Assembly (NCBI RefSeq): GCF_029227915.1
Contig: NC_079875.1
Coordinates: 24,934,001 to 24,994,000 of the forward strand
DNA from: Hydractinia symbiolongicarpus
Lineage: Eukaryota; Cnidaria; Hydrozoa; Anthoathecata; Hydractiniidae
Reading direction: 5' to 3'
Length of the DNA: 60,000 nucleotides
The position numbers were made by a program, and so were the translations under genes. Every line of letters begins with the position of its first letter. Position 1 is the first letter of the stretch. The notes under the pieces are model-generated. The model did not search any database. It saw nothing but the letters and a program-made list of their open reading frames with translations, and was not told the DNA's origin. Shown piece by piece: positions 32,385-44,121 of this stretch.

Positions 32385-34763
32385 GATGACAAAAAAAATT
32401 AAAGGTTTTCAACAACTGCAGTATTTATGTGACATTTAAAATCTAAATCTACTAAAATTACTTGCTCTGACCATCTGACAAATGCGAAAATTATTCGGAA
32501 AGAAGTTTCCAAAAGCATTTTAACATACATCTCACCCATAAAATTTAAATCACTCAAAACGCCACATATACACAAAAAAGCTGATCAATGTCAAACACAA
32601 ATCTCTCTCATTGTATATGTTAAAATCAGTTAGTTTATTGCAAACCCTGCCAAAGGTTGACACACAATGTGAAAAATAAACAATAAATTGTGCCTCTGAC
32701 AGAATTTTTTATCTAAGGTGTAAAAAAAGGGATTTGCAAGGACAAATTATAATGCAATGGTGTTTAAATCTAAAGTTAATAAAGTCCTTTTAGCAATTTG
32801 CATGCTGTTTTACCATCAATAAAGTAAACAAAATTTCAAATCTCACATAGTATTCCGTCACAAATTTTCATAAAATATATATATAAGTCATAATGAGTCA
32901 TGTTAAACAACAGCAATCAATCTGTATATAAGTTCATTTTATGTCAATTTTTGCACCAATTTTGCAACACAAAATACAAATTCTAAATAATACTAAAATC
33001 TCTTATTTTGGTCCTTCGCATACCGACGGTCTCCCACAAAAGTTTAATCAAAATGTAAAAAATGAGAGGTAACAACAAAATCAAAGTTTGCAAAATTTAA
33101 TTATTTCGGTACATATATCTACTGCATATGCCCTCTAAAACAATATTTTAATCCAAAATGCCAAAGAAAAACAGTTTGCAAAAAAAATCAGTTATTTCGA
33201 TAATATTGCATACACTCTTTCCTCACAAAAGCTTCACAAACTGTAAAAAAAAGAATGGTTGTAGGGAGTGCTTCTGATTCAACAAAAAAAGTTTTTTTGA
33301 CATATTGCATCTAGCCCTTACCCATTAAACCTTACACAAAATTTCCAAAACTATATACGATTTAGAACACATCAAATTTAAATCGAGAAGGATCAGTCAT
33401 TTCGATATATTGCACGGAGTCCTCCCCAGTAAGAATTTATACAAAATATAGAAAAACAAAGCTTGCAAGGTGTAAAATTGAATTCTTCTTCTGTGTATAT
33501 ATATATGGTCCTTCCTCGCAAAATTAACATAAAATGTCAAAAAGGTTCAGATACAACATCTAATACAACAAAAATCAGTTCTATCAGTATATGTCATGCC
33601 ATTGTCTTCCACCAAATGTTCCCCTTAAAGTTTCACAGACACAGCCTGTAAATTAAAAACAACTAAGATCAGGTATTTTGGTCTATTTCATACCATTCTG
33701 TTCCAAATAACTTATAAAATGTAAAAATTGAGTGGTAAAACAGAAATGTCAAAAAGAAGAAAAAAATAGCTTACAAAGAGTATAATATTGAAATCAACAA
33801 AGTAGCTCTTTTGGTGTATTAAATATAAGCCAAACGCACAAAAGTTTACACTAAATGTAAGAAAATGGTTGTGTTTAGTAATTCTAAATTAAGAAAAGTC
33901 AGTTCTTTTAGCATGCTGATTAAGGTTTTTGCCCACAATTTGAAACAAATTAAATTTACATTTTAAAAATAAGTAATTTTTGAACTTTATTTTCAGAATA
34001 TTTGGAGGAAAAGAACTTCGCAAACCAAAAAAACCCCAGGAAAATGATTAAAATTTTCAGGGTGAATAACGTTTGATGTGTTTTGTGGGAATATATATAC
34101 TGGGAATCTTTCGTTTAAAGCTAGCATTAGCTAGCTACAGCAGCTAATAGCTAGTCACATAAATATAAACTGGAGACTTAGCTGGGTATAAAGAACATGG
34201 CTACATATATATATATATTCCTAGCTAGCTAGCTAGTTGTTGGTGGTGGTTGGCTTTTTATGATGCTAGCTATAAAACATGTCTGACAACAATAATATAA
34301 TCAAAACTGAAAATAAAACATGAAAAAACCTTACAGAACCTTGCTATGATTAATTTATAAAACCATGCTCTTCTTCAAATGTTTTTTTAAAGATTTATTT
34401 TGAATGAAAGAGTAGAGAATACTAAAAAAGAACAGCCATTTTTTTTCGTAAACACAATTTCCGTTTTATGCTAGGAACTTCATTTAACAGTGCGTATGCT
34501 TTGTGAATATCTAATACCGTTTCATATGTAGCGATACCTATATATATATGCTAACATAGAGTTTTTTGGCATAAGGGTATATATATTTATATCGTTATTA
34601 GCAGCGGGTTATATATTTACACCTTATGTGCGATTTCTATGAAGTACATCCCTAATCTTTTTAGTTAAATTTTAGCGTACAGCCACGTCATAAGAAAGTG
34701 ACCCGTGATTTCCGTGTCGTGGACTCACAGTTTTACTCACGCAAGGGAATTAATATATAAGAT
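32385..34763. repeat. Large direct repeat, copy 1
   Basis: About 2.38 kb, highly similar to 34955-37491. Non-coding. It lacks three short segments that copy 2 has, and it is itself a degenerate array of units of about 100 bp. Confidence 0.9.
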
Positions 34764-34766
34764 TAC

Positions 34767-34804
34767 AGCTGGTAGTGAATACTGAGTAGTATTCACTACC
34801 AGCT
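34767..34804. repeat. Perfect 17-bp hairpin at the duplication junction
   Basis: agctggtagtgaatact and its exact inverse flank a gagt loop. It lies immediately after the end of copy 1. Confidence 0.95.
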
Positions 34805-34836
34805 TTTTCCTCCAAAACACTATATAAATAATAACT

Positions 34837-34954
34837 ACTAGCTGTTTCCCGTGGAAGAATCCACTGTATTCCATTTAATTTATGTAGCAGATATATGTCC
34901 ATCAAAAAACAAACAATACAGCAGTGCACATCTTACATCTGCATTATTATATAA
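34837..34954 (+). repeat. Short CCCGTGG-family repeat
   Basis: A truncated member (actagctgtttcccgtggaa, then gaatccactg), ending attattatataaat directly before copy 2. Copy 1 is also preceded by a member of this family. Confidence 0.7.
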
Positions 34955-37491
34955 ATGACCAAAAAAATTAAAGGTTTTCAACAACTGCAGTATTTATGTG
35001 ACATTTAAAATCTAAATCTACTAAAATTACTTGCTCTGACCATCTGACAAATGCGAAAATTATTCGGAAAGAAGTTTCCAAAAGCATTTCAACATACATC
35101 TCACCCATAAAATTTAAATCACTTAAAACGCCACATATATACAAAAAAGCTGATCAATGTCAAACACAAATCTCTCATTGTATATGTTAAAATCAGTTAG
35201 TTTATTGCAAACCCTGCCAAAGGTTGACACACAATGTGAAAAATAAACAATAAATTGTGCCTCTGACAGAATTTTTTATCTAAGGTGTAAAAAAAGGGAT
35301 TTGCAAGGACAAATTATAATGCAATAAAACATTATTTGATATATTGCATACAGTCCCTCCTCACCAAACTTTAGACAAAATGCCAACAAAATAACGGTGT
35401 TTAAACCTAAAATTAATAAAGTCCTTTTAGCAATTTGCATGCTGTTTTACCATCAATAAAGTAAACAAAATTTCAAATCTCACATAGTATTCTGTCACAA
35501 ATTTTCATAAAATATATATATAAGTCATAATGAGTCAAACAACAGCAATCAATCTGTATATAAGTTCATTTTATGTCAATTTTTGCACCAATTTTGCAAC
35601 ACAAAATACAAATTCTAAATAATACTAAAATCTCTTATTTTGGTCCTTCGCATACCGACGGTCTCCCACAAAAGTTTAATCAAAATGTAAAAAATGAGAG
35701 GTAACGACAAAATCAAAGTTTGCAAAATTTCACTATTTCAGTACATATATCTACTGCATATGCCCTCTAAAACAATATTTTAATCCAAAATGCCAAAGAA
35801 AAACAGTTTGCAACAAAAATCAGTTATTTCGATAATATTGCATACACTCTTTCCTCACAAAAGCTTCACAAACTGTAAAAAAAAGAATGGTTGTAGGGAG
35901 TGCTTCTGATTCAACAAAAAAAGTTTTTTTGACACATTGCATCTAGCCCTTACCCATTAAATCTTACACAAAATTTCCAAAACTATATATATACGATTTA
36001 GAACACATCAAATTTAAATCGAGAAGGATCAGTCATTTCGATATATTGCACGGAGTCCTCCCCAGTAAGAATTTATACGAAATATAGAAAAACAAAGCTT
36101 GCAAGGTGTAAAATTGAATTCTTCTTCTGTGTATATATATATGGTCCTTCCTCGCAAAATTAACATAAAATGTCAAAAAGGTTCAGATATAACATCTAAC
36201 ACAACAAAAATCAGTTCTATCAGTATATGTCATGCCATTGTCTTCAACCAAATGTTCCCCTTAAAGTTTCACAGACACAGCCTGTAAATTAAAAACAACT
36301 AAGATCAGGTATTTTGGTCTATTTCATACCATTCTGTTCCAAATAACTTATAAAATGTAAAAATTGAGTGGTAAAACAGAAATTTGCAAAATTCTATTTT
36401 TTTATATGCATGTATATTATATGCCTTCTACAACAATAAGTTAATTCAAAATGTCAAAAAGAAGAAAAAAATAGCTTACAAAGAGTATAAAATTGAAATC
36501 AACAAAGTAGCTCTTTTGGTGTATTAAATATAAGCCATACGCACAAAAGTTTACACTAAATGTAAGAAAATGGTTGTGTTTAGTAATTCTAAATTAAGAA
36601 AAGTCAGTTCTTTTAGCATGCTGATTAAGGGGTTTGCCCACAAATTCTTACATGAAAATGTCAAAACCACAATTTGAAAGAAATTAAATTTACATTTTAA
36701 AAATAAGTAATTTCTGAACTTTATTTTCAGAATATTTGGAGGAAAAGAACTTCGCAAACCAAAAAAAACCAGGAAAATGTTTAAAATCTTCAGGGTTAAT
36801 AACGTTTGATGGGTTTTGTGGGAATATATATACTGGGAATCTTTAGTTTAAAGCTAGCATTAGCTAGCTACAGCAGCTAATAGCTAGTCACTTAAATATA
36901 AACTGGAGACTTAGCTAGGTATAAAGAACATGGCTACATATATATATATTCCTAGCTAGCTAGCTAGTTGTTGGTGGTGGTTGGCTTTTATGATGCTAGC
37001 TATAAAACATGTCTGGCAACAATAATATAATCAAAACTGAAAATAAAACATGAAAAAACCTTACAGAACCTTGCTATGATTAGTTTATAAAACCATGCTC
37101 TTCTTCAAATGTTTTTTTAAAGATTTATTTTGAATGAAAGAGTAGAGAATACTCAAAAAGAACAGCCATCTTTTTCGTAAACACAATTTCCGTTTTATGC
37201 TAGGAACTTCATTTAACAGTCCGTATGCTTTGTGAATATCTAATACCGTTTCATATGTAGCGATACCTATATATATATGCTAACATAGAGTTTTTTGGCA
37301 TAAGGGTATATATATTTATATCGTTATTAGCAGCGGGTTATATATTTACACCTTATGTGCGATTTCTATGAAGTACATCCCTAATCTTTTTAGTTAAATT
37401 TTAGCGTACAGCCACGTCATAAAAAAGTAACCCGTGATTTCCGTGTCGTGGACTCACAGTTTTAGTCACGCAAGGGAATTAATATATAAGA
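34955..37491. repeat. Large direct repeat, copy 2
   Basis: About 2.54 kb. It matches 32385-34763 with scattered substitutions. Extra segments near 35328-35395, 36383-36455 and 36640-36670 are absent from copy 1. Confidence 0.9.
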
Positions 37492-37826
37492 TAAACCAAC
37501 CAATCTGACTTCCAATTCTTGTTTCGAATTGATGTGCAAACAGCGTCGATTGCACCACTACCAAGGTCGAAATGCCTTGACAGTTTATTTACGCTAACTT
37601 TGATTTTATTTTCTCTCCTTGGGAGACGTTCGAGTACGTCGTCGTAGAAATCAAGGTATACGCAAGGCAAAATAACATTTTGTTTTTCTTTGACAATGGA
37701 TTGTATTTAATAACGCGGTATACGTGATTACATCTTGGTTTGCTGTTGCTAGTTCCAAAATCATTAAAACTATTTTATTTGGAAGTTGATAAAGATTTTT
37801 CGTTGCCTTTACTGTGTAAGATCTAA
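37492..37826. other. Unassigned sequence before the retroelement remnant
   Basis: A minus-strand open frame at 37479-37670 (DVLERLPRRENKIKVSVNKL) looks protein-like but is unrecognised. It overlaps the end of the direct repeat by a few bases. It might be an exon of a host gene or a retroelement tail. Confidence 0.3.
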
Positions 37827-37993
37827 CGATCCCGACTGGTTGAGACACGATATGTTCAATGATTCTGGTTGGTTGAGACACGGGATCTTCAACCATTCTG
37901 GTTGGTTGAGACACGGGATCTTCAACGATTCTGGTTGTTGAGACACGGGATCTTCAACGATTCTGGTTGGTTGAGACACGGGATCTTCAACGA
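37827..37993 (-). repeat. 33-bp minisatellite, five copies
   Basis: Unit gattctggttggttgagaca continuing cgggatcttcaac. One copy has lost a base. On the minus strand it reads as repeats of VEDPVSQPTRI, so it may once have been coding. Confidence 0.9.
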
Positions 37994-38129
37994 GTTCTTC
38001 GTTCGAATAAAATGATTTTAGCAGCAGACTGACATTGTATTTGTTCTTCAAGGTTACTCCTTTCTATTTGGTAAGTGCGCACACGCCATGTGGATGGATT
38101 GTATGGTGTATAGACCGATCCATTTGTAA

Positions 38130-39166
38130 TTAAACTTCCCACCTTTTCTGTCCTTCCGTTTTAGATTCTGACGAAGTAACCTTTGATTCAATTTGTAACG
38201 TCAATTCTGGTTTGTTGTGTCGTTTGTCGTAGGCTTTCTGCTGCTTCTTTTGGGCCTTTTTGATATTTTGGCTGGCTGCGTTGTGAGCTGCATCTCGAAT
38301 TTTAGAACTTAAACTCAAAACTGCTCTACATGTTTCGAAATCATAGGGATAATCAGTTTCGATAGATTCCTTGATTAGGTTATACTTGATATCAATCGGT
38401 TGGGCGGGTTGGTGGTTGTACAGTGAAAAATGGCAAATATTTGGTTGAGAAGTGAATACTTACACGGTGCGCGAAAAGAACACCTTCAATAACGTCAGGC
38501 CATTTTGTTGGATTCTCTTCGAAAACATATACTAATGAATCTTTTATTGTTCTATTTGTATCTCGCATTGGCCATTCGATTGTCGGTGGTAGGCTGAAAG
38601 TTATTCGTTGATCGGTACCTGTTAACTCGAGAAATGCATCTGAAACCTCCTTTACGAATTCTTTACCTCGATCATTGATTTGGGTCTTAAAGCACCCGTG
38701 GCGACACATCACGTCATACAAAAATCTAGCGACAATGGAAGCACTTTTGTCCTTGACAGGTTTGGCTTCCGACCATTTTAAAAAGTAATCAATTAAGTGT
38801 TTATAACCATTCACCTCTGGAAGATTAAACACATCAACTACAACTCGATGCCCACTCAATGCTACCGCTACCAATGCTAGGGTTCTCGTTTATTCCCTCA
38901 TGGACATCATGAATTATGTTCTGCTTTTGTTTACCTTCAAAGATTACCCTTCGATTTTGTTTGTATGTAAAATTACCATCCACAATTGAAAAATGTTTAC
39001 ACGATTTTCTAAAATTCCTTTTCAGTCCTTTGTCTTTCATCCCTTCTGGATACTTTCCATTCAGAATATAATTCTCGATAGTGTTTAAATTCACGTCTAT
39101 GTTTCGCCATTTTGATTTTTGATTACTAACCCCGCGCACAGAGGAGAGCTTAACATTACAAAACAC
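38130..39166 (-). pseudogene. Retrotransposon integrase remnant (Ty3/Gypsy type)
   Basis: An integrase inserts retroelement cDNA. The minus-strand part 38834-39166 matches the zinc-binding N-terminal region (LKRNFRKSCKHFSIVDGNF, then IIHDVHEG). The core lies at 38392-38874: VVDVFNLPEVNGYKHLIDYF with the first Asp and INDRGKEFV with the second. The third catalytic residue, a Glu usually in a VERxNRT context, is not present; the matching place reads PMRDTNRT. A frame break lies at about 38840-38880. A basic tail (NIKKAQKKQQKAYDKRHN) is at 38130-38318 behind another break. No reverse transcriptase or LTR was found. The sequence resembles the GIN/KRAB-A-like integrase group common in cnidarians. 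Confidence 0.75.
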
Positions 39167-39932
39167 TCCAATGGAGAGCTTAGTACAGTTAAACCATGTT
39201 ACACATCTGTATAGGCGTAATACCCTTTTCGAAAGAAGGTTATCGCAGCTTCAGTTTAAATAAAAACACAGGAAACAGTCTGTCGTTTTAATTTGTAGAA
39301 TAAGTTTTCATGACAGCAATAAAAGGTGTAGCTAACCTAACTGCATTTAGCATAAATACAAAGTATATAGAAGAAAAAAAGGTGAAAAGGAGACCTACAA
39401 ACCTGACATTATCACTTCCAAACCAAAACGGCGTTCGTCAGATTTTTTTCCCCGGGTCTACCGTAATTCCAATGTTATCGTCGTTCCATCTAATTTCGTG
39501 CGATCGAAAAAAAAATTTTTTATTATCGCACTAATAATTATAAGAAATAAATCATTTTTTTTCGAAAATTTAATTTCGCAATAAAACAGAGGAAAAAAAA
39601 AATGTGACCAATTCAGTCAGTCTGGTCTGGTCTTCAAAATCAACACTGTTATCATGAACTTTTATTCAGCAGCCGTGCCGTGCAGTTCGCAGCTCGCCTT
39701 TCCGTTAAATAAACTTTGATTCGATGTCAAAAAACAATATTTGGCGGGGAGTTCCAATCCAATAACGAAAACAGTTCCCCTAAATTATCTGGTTCGCACT
39801 ATAATTAGAAGAAATCTGAGCTGTAATTAGAAGAAAAACAAAAATGAGTAAAAAGAGTTTCGCACTAAAAATTAGAGGTAATAAAATAAGGAAATTTAAA
39901 AAAAGGGCTATTCGCACTAATTAGAAGACGCA
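39167..39932. other. Intergenic
   Basis: No confident gene. The open frame at 39310-39534 is unrecognised. Several scattered motifs of the form cgcactaattagaag occur at 39790-39930, which suggests a degenerate repeat. Confidence 0.45.
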
Positions 39933-39934
39933 TT

Positions 39935-40320
39935 AAAATAAGCTGCGTTTGAAGAAAATAAGCTGCGTTTGAAGAAAATAAGCTGCGTTTAAAGAAAATA
40001 AGCTGCGTTTAAAGAAAATAAGCTGCGTTTGAAGAAAATAAGCTGCGTTTGAAGAAAATAAGCTGCGTTTGAAGAAAATAAGCTGCGTTTGAAGAAAATA
40101 AGCTGCGTTTGAAGAAAATAAGCTGCGTTTAAAGAAAATAAGCTGCGTTTGAAGAAAATAAGCTGCGTTTGAAGAAAATAAGCTGCGTTTGAAGAAAATA
40201 AGCTGCGTTTGAAGAAAATAAGCTGCGTTTGAAGAAAATAAGCTGTGTTTGAAGAAAATAAGCTGCGTTTGAAGAAAATAAGCTGTGTTTGAAGAAAATA
40301 AGCTGCGTTTGAAGAAAATA
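39935..40320. repeat. 20-bp minisatellite, 19 copies
   Basis: Unit agctgcgtttgaagaaaata from 39941 to 40320 with rare substitutions (gaag/aaag, tgcg/tgtg). There are no unique spacers, so it is not a CRISPR array. Its translation on the minus strand is an artefact. Confidence 0.97.
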
Positions 40321-40939
40321 CGACTATTATTTAAGAGAACACAATCACTAAATAACCAACTAGAGACTAAAATGCTAAACCTCTTCAAAAAAGTGTCACT
40401 TAAAATTTTTATCTTAAAGACTTTCTTTTCAGCACTTATTGATGTAAATATGTAATTATCATTGTTTTTAATATTTTTAGTATAAAAGTTTGTAGATACA
40501 CTTAAAACAAAATTATGTACTGACGTAAACCATCTAATGTATTGCACTACAAATATTGTTGCAAATGCTTGTCGTATTCAAGATCACAGATCGCATTTAA
40601 ACAGCATTTAAACAGCATTAGCTACATATCTATGAAGAGATAGAACATATTGGATTTCTCTTGAATGTAATGTGTTGTACCATAAAAATATGCTTTTTGG
40701 AATAACGGCAACAACTTTGTAACCTTAAAAAATTATCAAAATATGTAGTTTTAGGGGAAATTACTTTTAGCATAGTTTTTGATTCAGGGGAAAATATTTT
40801 TATCAAAATAGGAAATCATTATTAAAGTTCAAGAAAACGAAAATAATTATGAAGGGACTCTATGAACATATAATTAAACACTTTTCGTAAACAAAGAAAT
40901 ATGAAACGGGCTTGTGTTCTAGGAATTCACTAATATCTC
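40321..40939. other. Intergenic, AT-rich
   Basis: Nothing recognised except a short local duplication (catttaaacag) near 40595. Confidence 0.5.
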
Positions 40940-41582
40940 TATAATAATACGGAGCTTCTCTCTGTGACTTTTGCAAAGTGGATAAAATTTCTTTGATAAA
41001 GTCTATAAAACATCGCCTATAAATTTGTTCTGTAAATTAGCAAACTTTGACGTTAAAGCAATATTGACGTCAAAGGAAAGTATATTAAGATTAGTGAAGC
41101 CAATGCATTGCACTTTTAAAATTAAGGCTTAATAACTTGGAAACGGGTGGAAATAACTGACGCCATCTCCTGCGTGGGTAACTAGGGACTACCTGGGACC
41201 AAGTTGGGTAAGTTTTCCAAACCTGGGTCACCAAATCCGTTTCAGAATGGACTTTTCTTGATCAGCATTTCAAGATCTATACGATGAAGGCAATAGGTAC
41301 ACAAATTTCTTGAAAATAAATATTTGGGAATGACAGGCCATTGCTGACGTCAACAAAATTTTTAACACCTTATATCTCCTTAGGCTTTTGTCGAATACAT
41401 ATGATCCTATACATTATTGTGATCAGCGTTTTAACCTTTACACGTTATAGGCAACGAATAAACTAAACTTGGCCAATTTTTTTTGTACCTGCACTGTTGA
41501 CGTCAGCAAAAAATCTAAAACAACCTATTTTTCCATTGTCCTTCTGCCTAAGTGGATTTCTCCACGGGCTTTATCGACTAGT
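40940..41582 (-). repeat. CCCGTGG-family repeat, inverted copy
   Basis: Reads on the minus strand from actagtcgataaagcccgtgg (41582) to the ataataatacg end near 40940. It carries three perfect TGACGTCA octamers and the same landmarks as copies A and B. Confidence 0.8.
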
Positions 41583-43995
41583 ATTTACTAAATGTGTTTC
41601 CGATAACTCAGTTCTTCAATGTTGCTATTTACCTGAGATATAGATTCTTCTTTTTATTCGGGAATTTCAGCTTCTACTAACTGAAAAATCACAACAAAGA
41701 AATCTTTAGCTTCACCTGGCATTTTATTAGCAAACCGTCCAAAGTGTTTCGGGCTGATCTACCTCTCTTTTTATTCAGACTATGATCGAAAGATCTTAGG
41801 GCAAAGCTAGAATATTATAATATCTTCTTCTCCTCCAAAATGCGACAATATCGAATTATTGTTTTGTTGAAAATATATATATAAAAATAAGTATCCACAA
41901 CGTAAACTTTGTCGGTTTATTTTTGTTGTATATACAAAAATAACATTCGAATTTAAATTCATTCTACAAAGAAAGTTGCAAGACACGAATTATTTAATCG
42001 CGAACAACTTGAAGTGTTGCAAATTCGAGGTGCATCCAACCACCAGGTTTCTTTTTATTACATGATCTTAAGTGCCTTTTTATATTATTTCATATATTTA
42101 CAGATTACGACTAAAAATCATAAATCGTAACAAAACATGATTCTACGCCGACTAGGGTTAATATAATCAATAAGATACTTAATTTGTGAAATTTAAAAAT
42201 CAAACTTTACGATTAAAGTAAAAACTGTTGTTATCATTAAGCTGGGGTGTTTTTGCGAAGCGAGCGAAGCGAAATTGTGGAGCACGTTTGCTACGCGAAG
42301 TATACCAAGAGAATTATTAAGATTCTCAAAATTTCGGTAAAAAAAAAATCATATAAAATCAGCTTAACGAGATATGACTGATATTTTTCCAATAACAGAT
42401 AGGTTATTTTTTGTCTAATAGAACAAATAAGTTTGGACCAAGCAGCTGTTATAAATGTTAGCTAAAAATGCCAATAAATAGGCTTTGTACCCCCCCACCC
42501 CCCCTTCTTTCGTACCCCCCCTGTTATTTCCCGATTTTCCGTTTGCCGGAAGCGAGAGACTGGGAAGTACACTCAAGCAATCAGAAAACGGCTATCGGCT
42601 AATTTGAATTATCGTGTATTTTACAGACCTAACACAAATACATAATTTATACCAAGTCCTGATAATAATTGGCTTCGCTGGTATGCCATTTCTCTTAATA
42701 TTTGGACTTGGAAAGCTTGTATATACCTTTTAAAGGCACATTATATTATAATTTGAACGTTTATAATGCGCAAAAACGTGTTATATTTATGGCTTCATTA
42801 AAAAGAAGATTTTAAAGTACCAAATTATCAGCTTGAATTGGCATGTTTGTGGTATCCTTTTCATACAGCAGAAGAAAAGTGAGTTGCGAAAGTATGGATG
42901 ATTTGAAAGTTGTATTTACGTTTTTTTCCTTGGTTTAATGTAGCTAGCTAACTAAATTATTTTTTGGTGCCTATGGCCACCATGGAAAATTATTTTTCCT
43001 GTCATCCTTCAATCGAATCATTAGCTAGCTAGCTAGATAGCTACCTCTAGCTACAGTCAGAAGAAGAAAATTCAATTCATAATGATTAACAAAACTCTTT
43101 TTTTTAAATTTTTAGATTTTTAAATATTTCCTAAAACTCAAGCTGCTTCTTTTTTTTGTTGCATCGTGGAAATAAATTTAAGTGACCAATCCAAAACTAA
43201 CGGGAAAATACCTCTTTATTCTTTAAGGTATTTGCTCATTTGTGGTTAAAAACTTTTTTACTTTTGCTACTAGGGTCTTTTTACTGATATATGTTCTAAA
43301 TCTGAACTATTTTATCAAATGGTGCCTTTACCTGGAAATTCTACTTTGTTTACCTACTTTCGCATGTTGTTAAATTCTTCAACACTCAAACCTATAGCAA
43401 TAAATTTTTCAAGAAGTTAGCTTATGTACGACGTGTGAAGTCACAAATGACCAATTGGACTTTTGTTCGATAATGGTGGCAACCGCTAATGTAATTATTG
43501 TTTTTGTGAGGTTAAGTTTGGACATATATAAAATATTTAAAAAAGATAAAAAAAAATTTAGGGCTTCATCATTTTCATTTTTTTCTTTACGACCCTATGT
43601 TTTTGCATTGTGTTTCACGAACTTACAATAATGTGGTATTGCTAAGTTATAATATGTAAGAACTACTCTTGAATGACCTTTTAGGAATGTGAAACCAAAT
43701 AATACACCTTAATCAAATTTTGTGTTCTTTTGTGTTCAGTATGGTAGATTAGTATGCGTGTCAACTGGCCAAAAAAGCCATAAGTATGAGGGCAACCTTG
43801 AGCAAATTGTTAAGTACAATTTGTACTTTCCAAATGGAAAACAGTGCCTTCAATTCTGTTGTCTTGGCCACAAAAAGTGGTGATCTATATTTTATGTGGT
43901 TAGCCTCATTAATTGCAATAAATTTACCCTGTCAATTGTTCCAGGAGGGACAACATGACGGTTCTAGAGTGCTAAAAAGCTTCCATTTGAGCTAC
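41583..43995. other. Intergenic, no gene seen
   Basis: AT-rich DNA. It contains a C-run near 42489-42525, a purine-rich gcgaagcgagcgaagcg stretch near 42255 and GCTAGCTA runs near 42945 and 43020. An open frame at 43786-44121 ends in a SINE-like piece and is probably not coding. Confidence 0.5.
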
Positions 43996-44027
43996 AAAAA
44001 CCCTTTAAATTTCTGTTCAATAAGAAA

Positions 44028-44098
44028 CAGCTGTTATGTGGGATTGAACCCATATGAATATGAAGTGAACACTCTACCGACTAAACTACCAATCCCCA
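44028..44098 (-). repeat. tRNA-derived SINE fragment
   Basis: On the minus strand GGTAGTTTAGTCGG (box A like, 44078-44090) and GGTTCAATCC (box B like, 44041-44050) are spaced as in a tRNA promoter. The acceptor ends do not pair, so it is not a functional tRNA gene. Confidence 0.6.
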
Positions 44099-44121
44099 AA
44101 AGAAGACAACCCTTAAAGTAA

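Noticed and set aside
33463-33651. Open frame repeated in both large duplicates (also 36099-36287)
   Set aside because: It is present twice only because the segment is duplicated; it lies in the degenerate array and has no coding features.
39935-40320. The regular array as a CRISPR
   Set aside because: Units are contiguous with no unique spacers, and the window is eukaryotic.
39933-40547. A 204-codon minus-strand open frame through the 20-bp minisatellite
   Set aside because: It is the translation of the tandem repeat, with no domain and no independent coding support.
44028-44098. A functional tRNA gene
   Set aside because: The acceptor stem ends do not pair and the anticodon region is compressed; it fits a SINE remnant.
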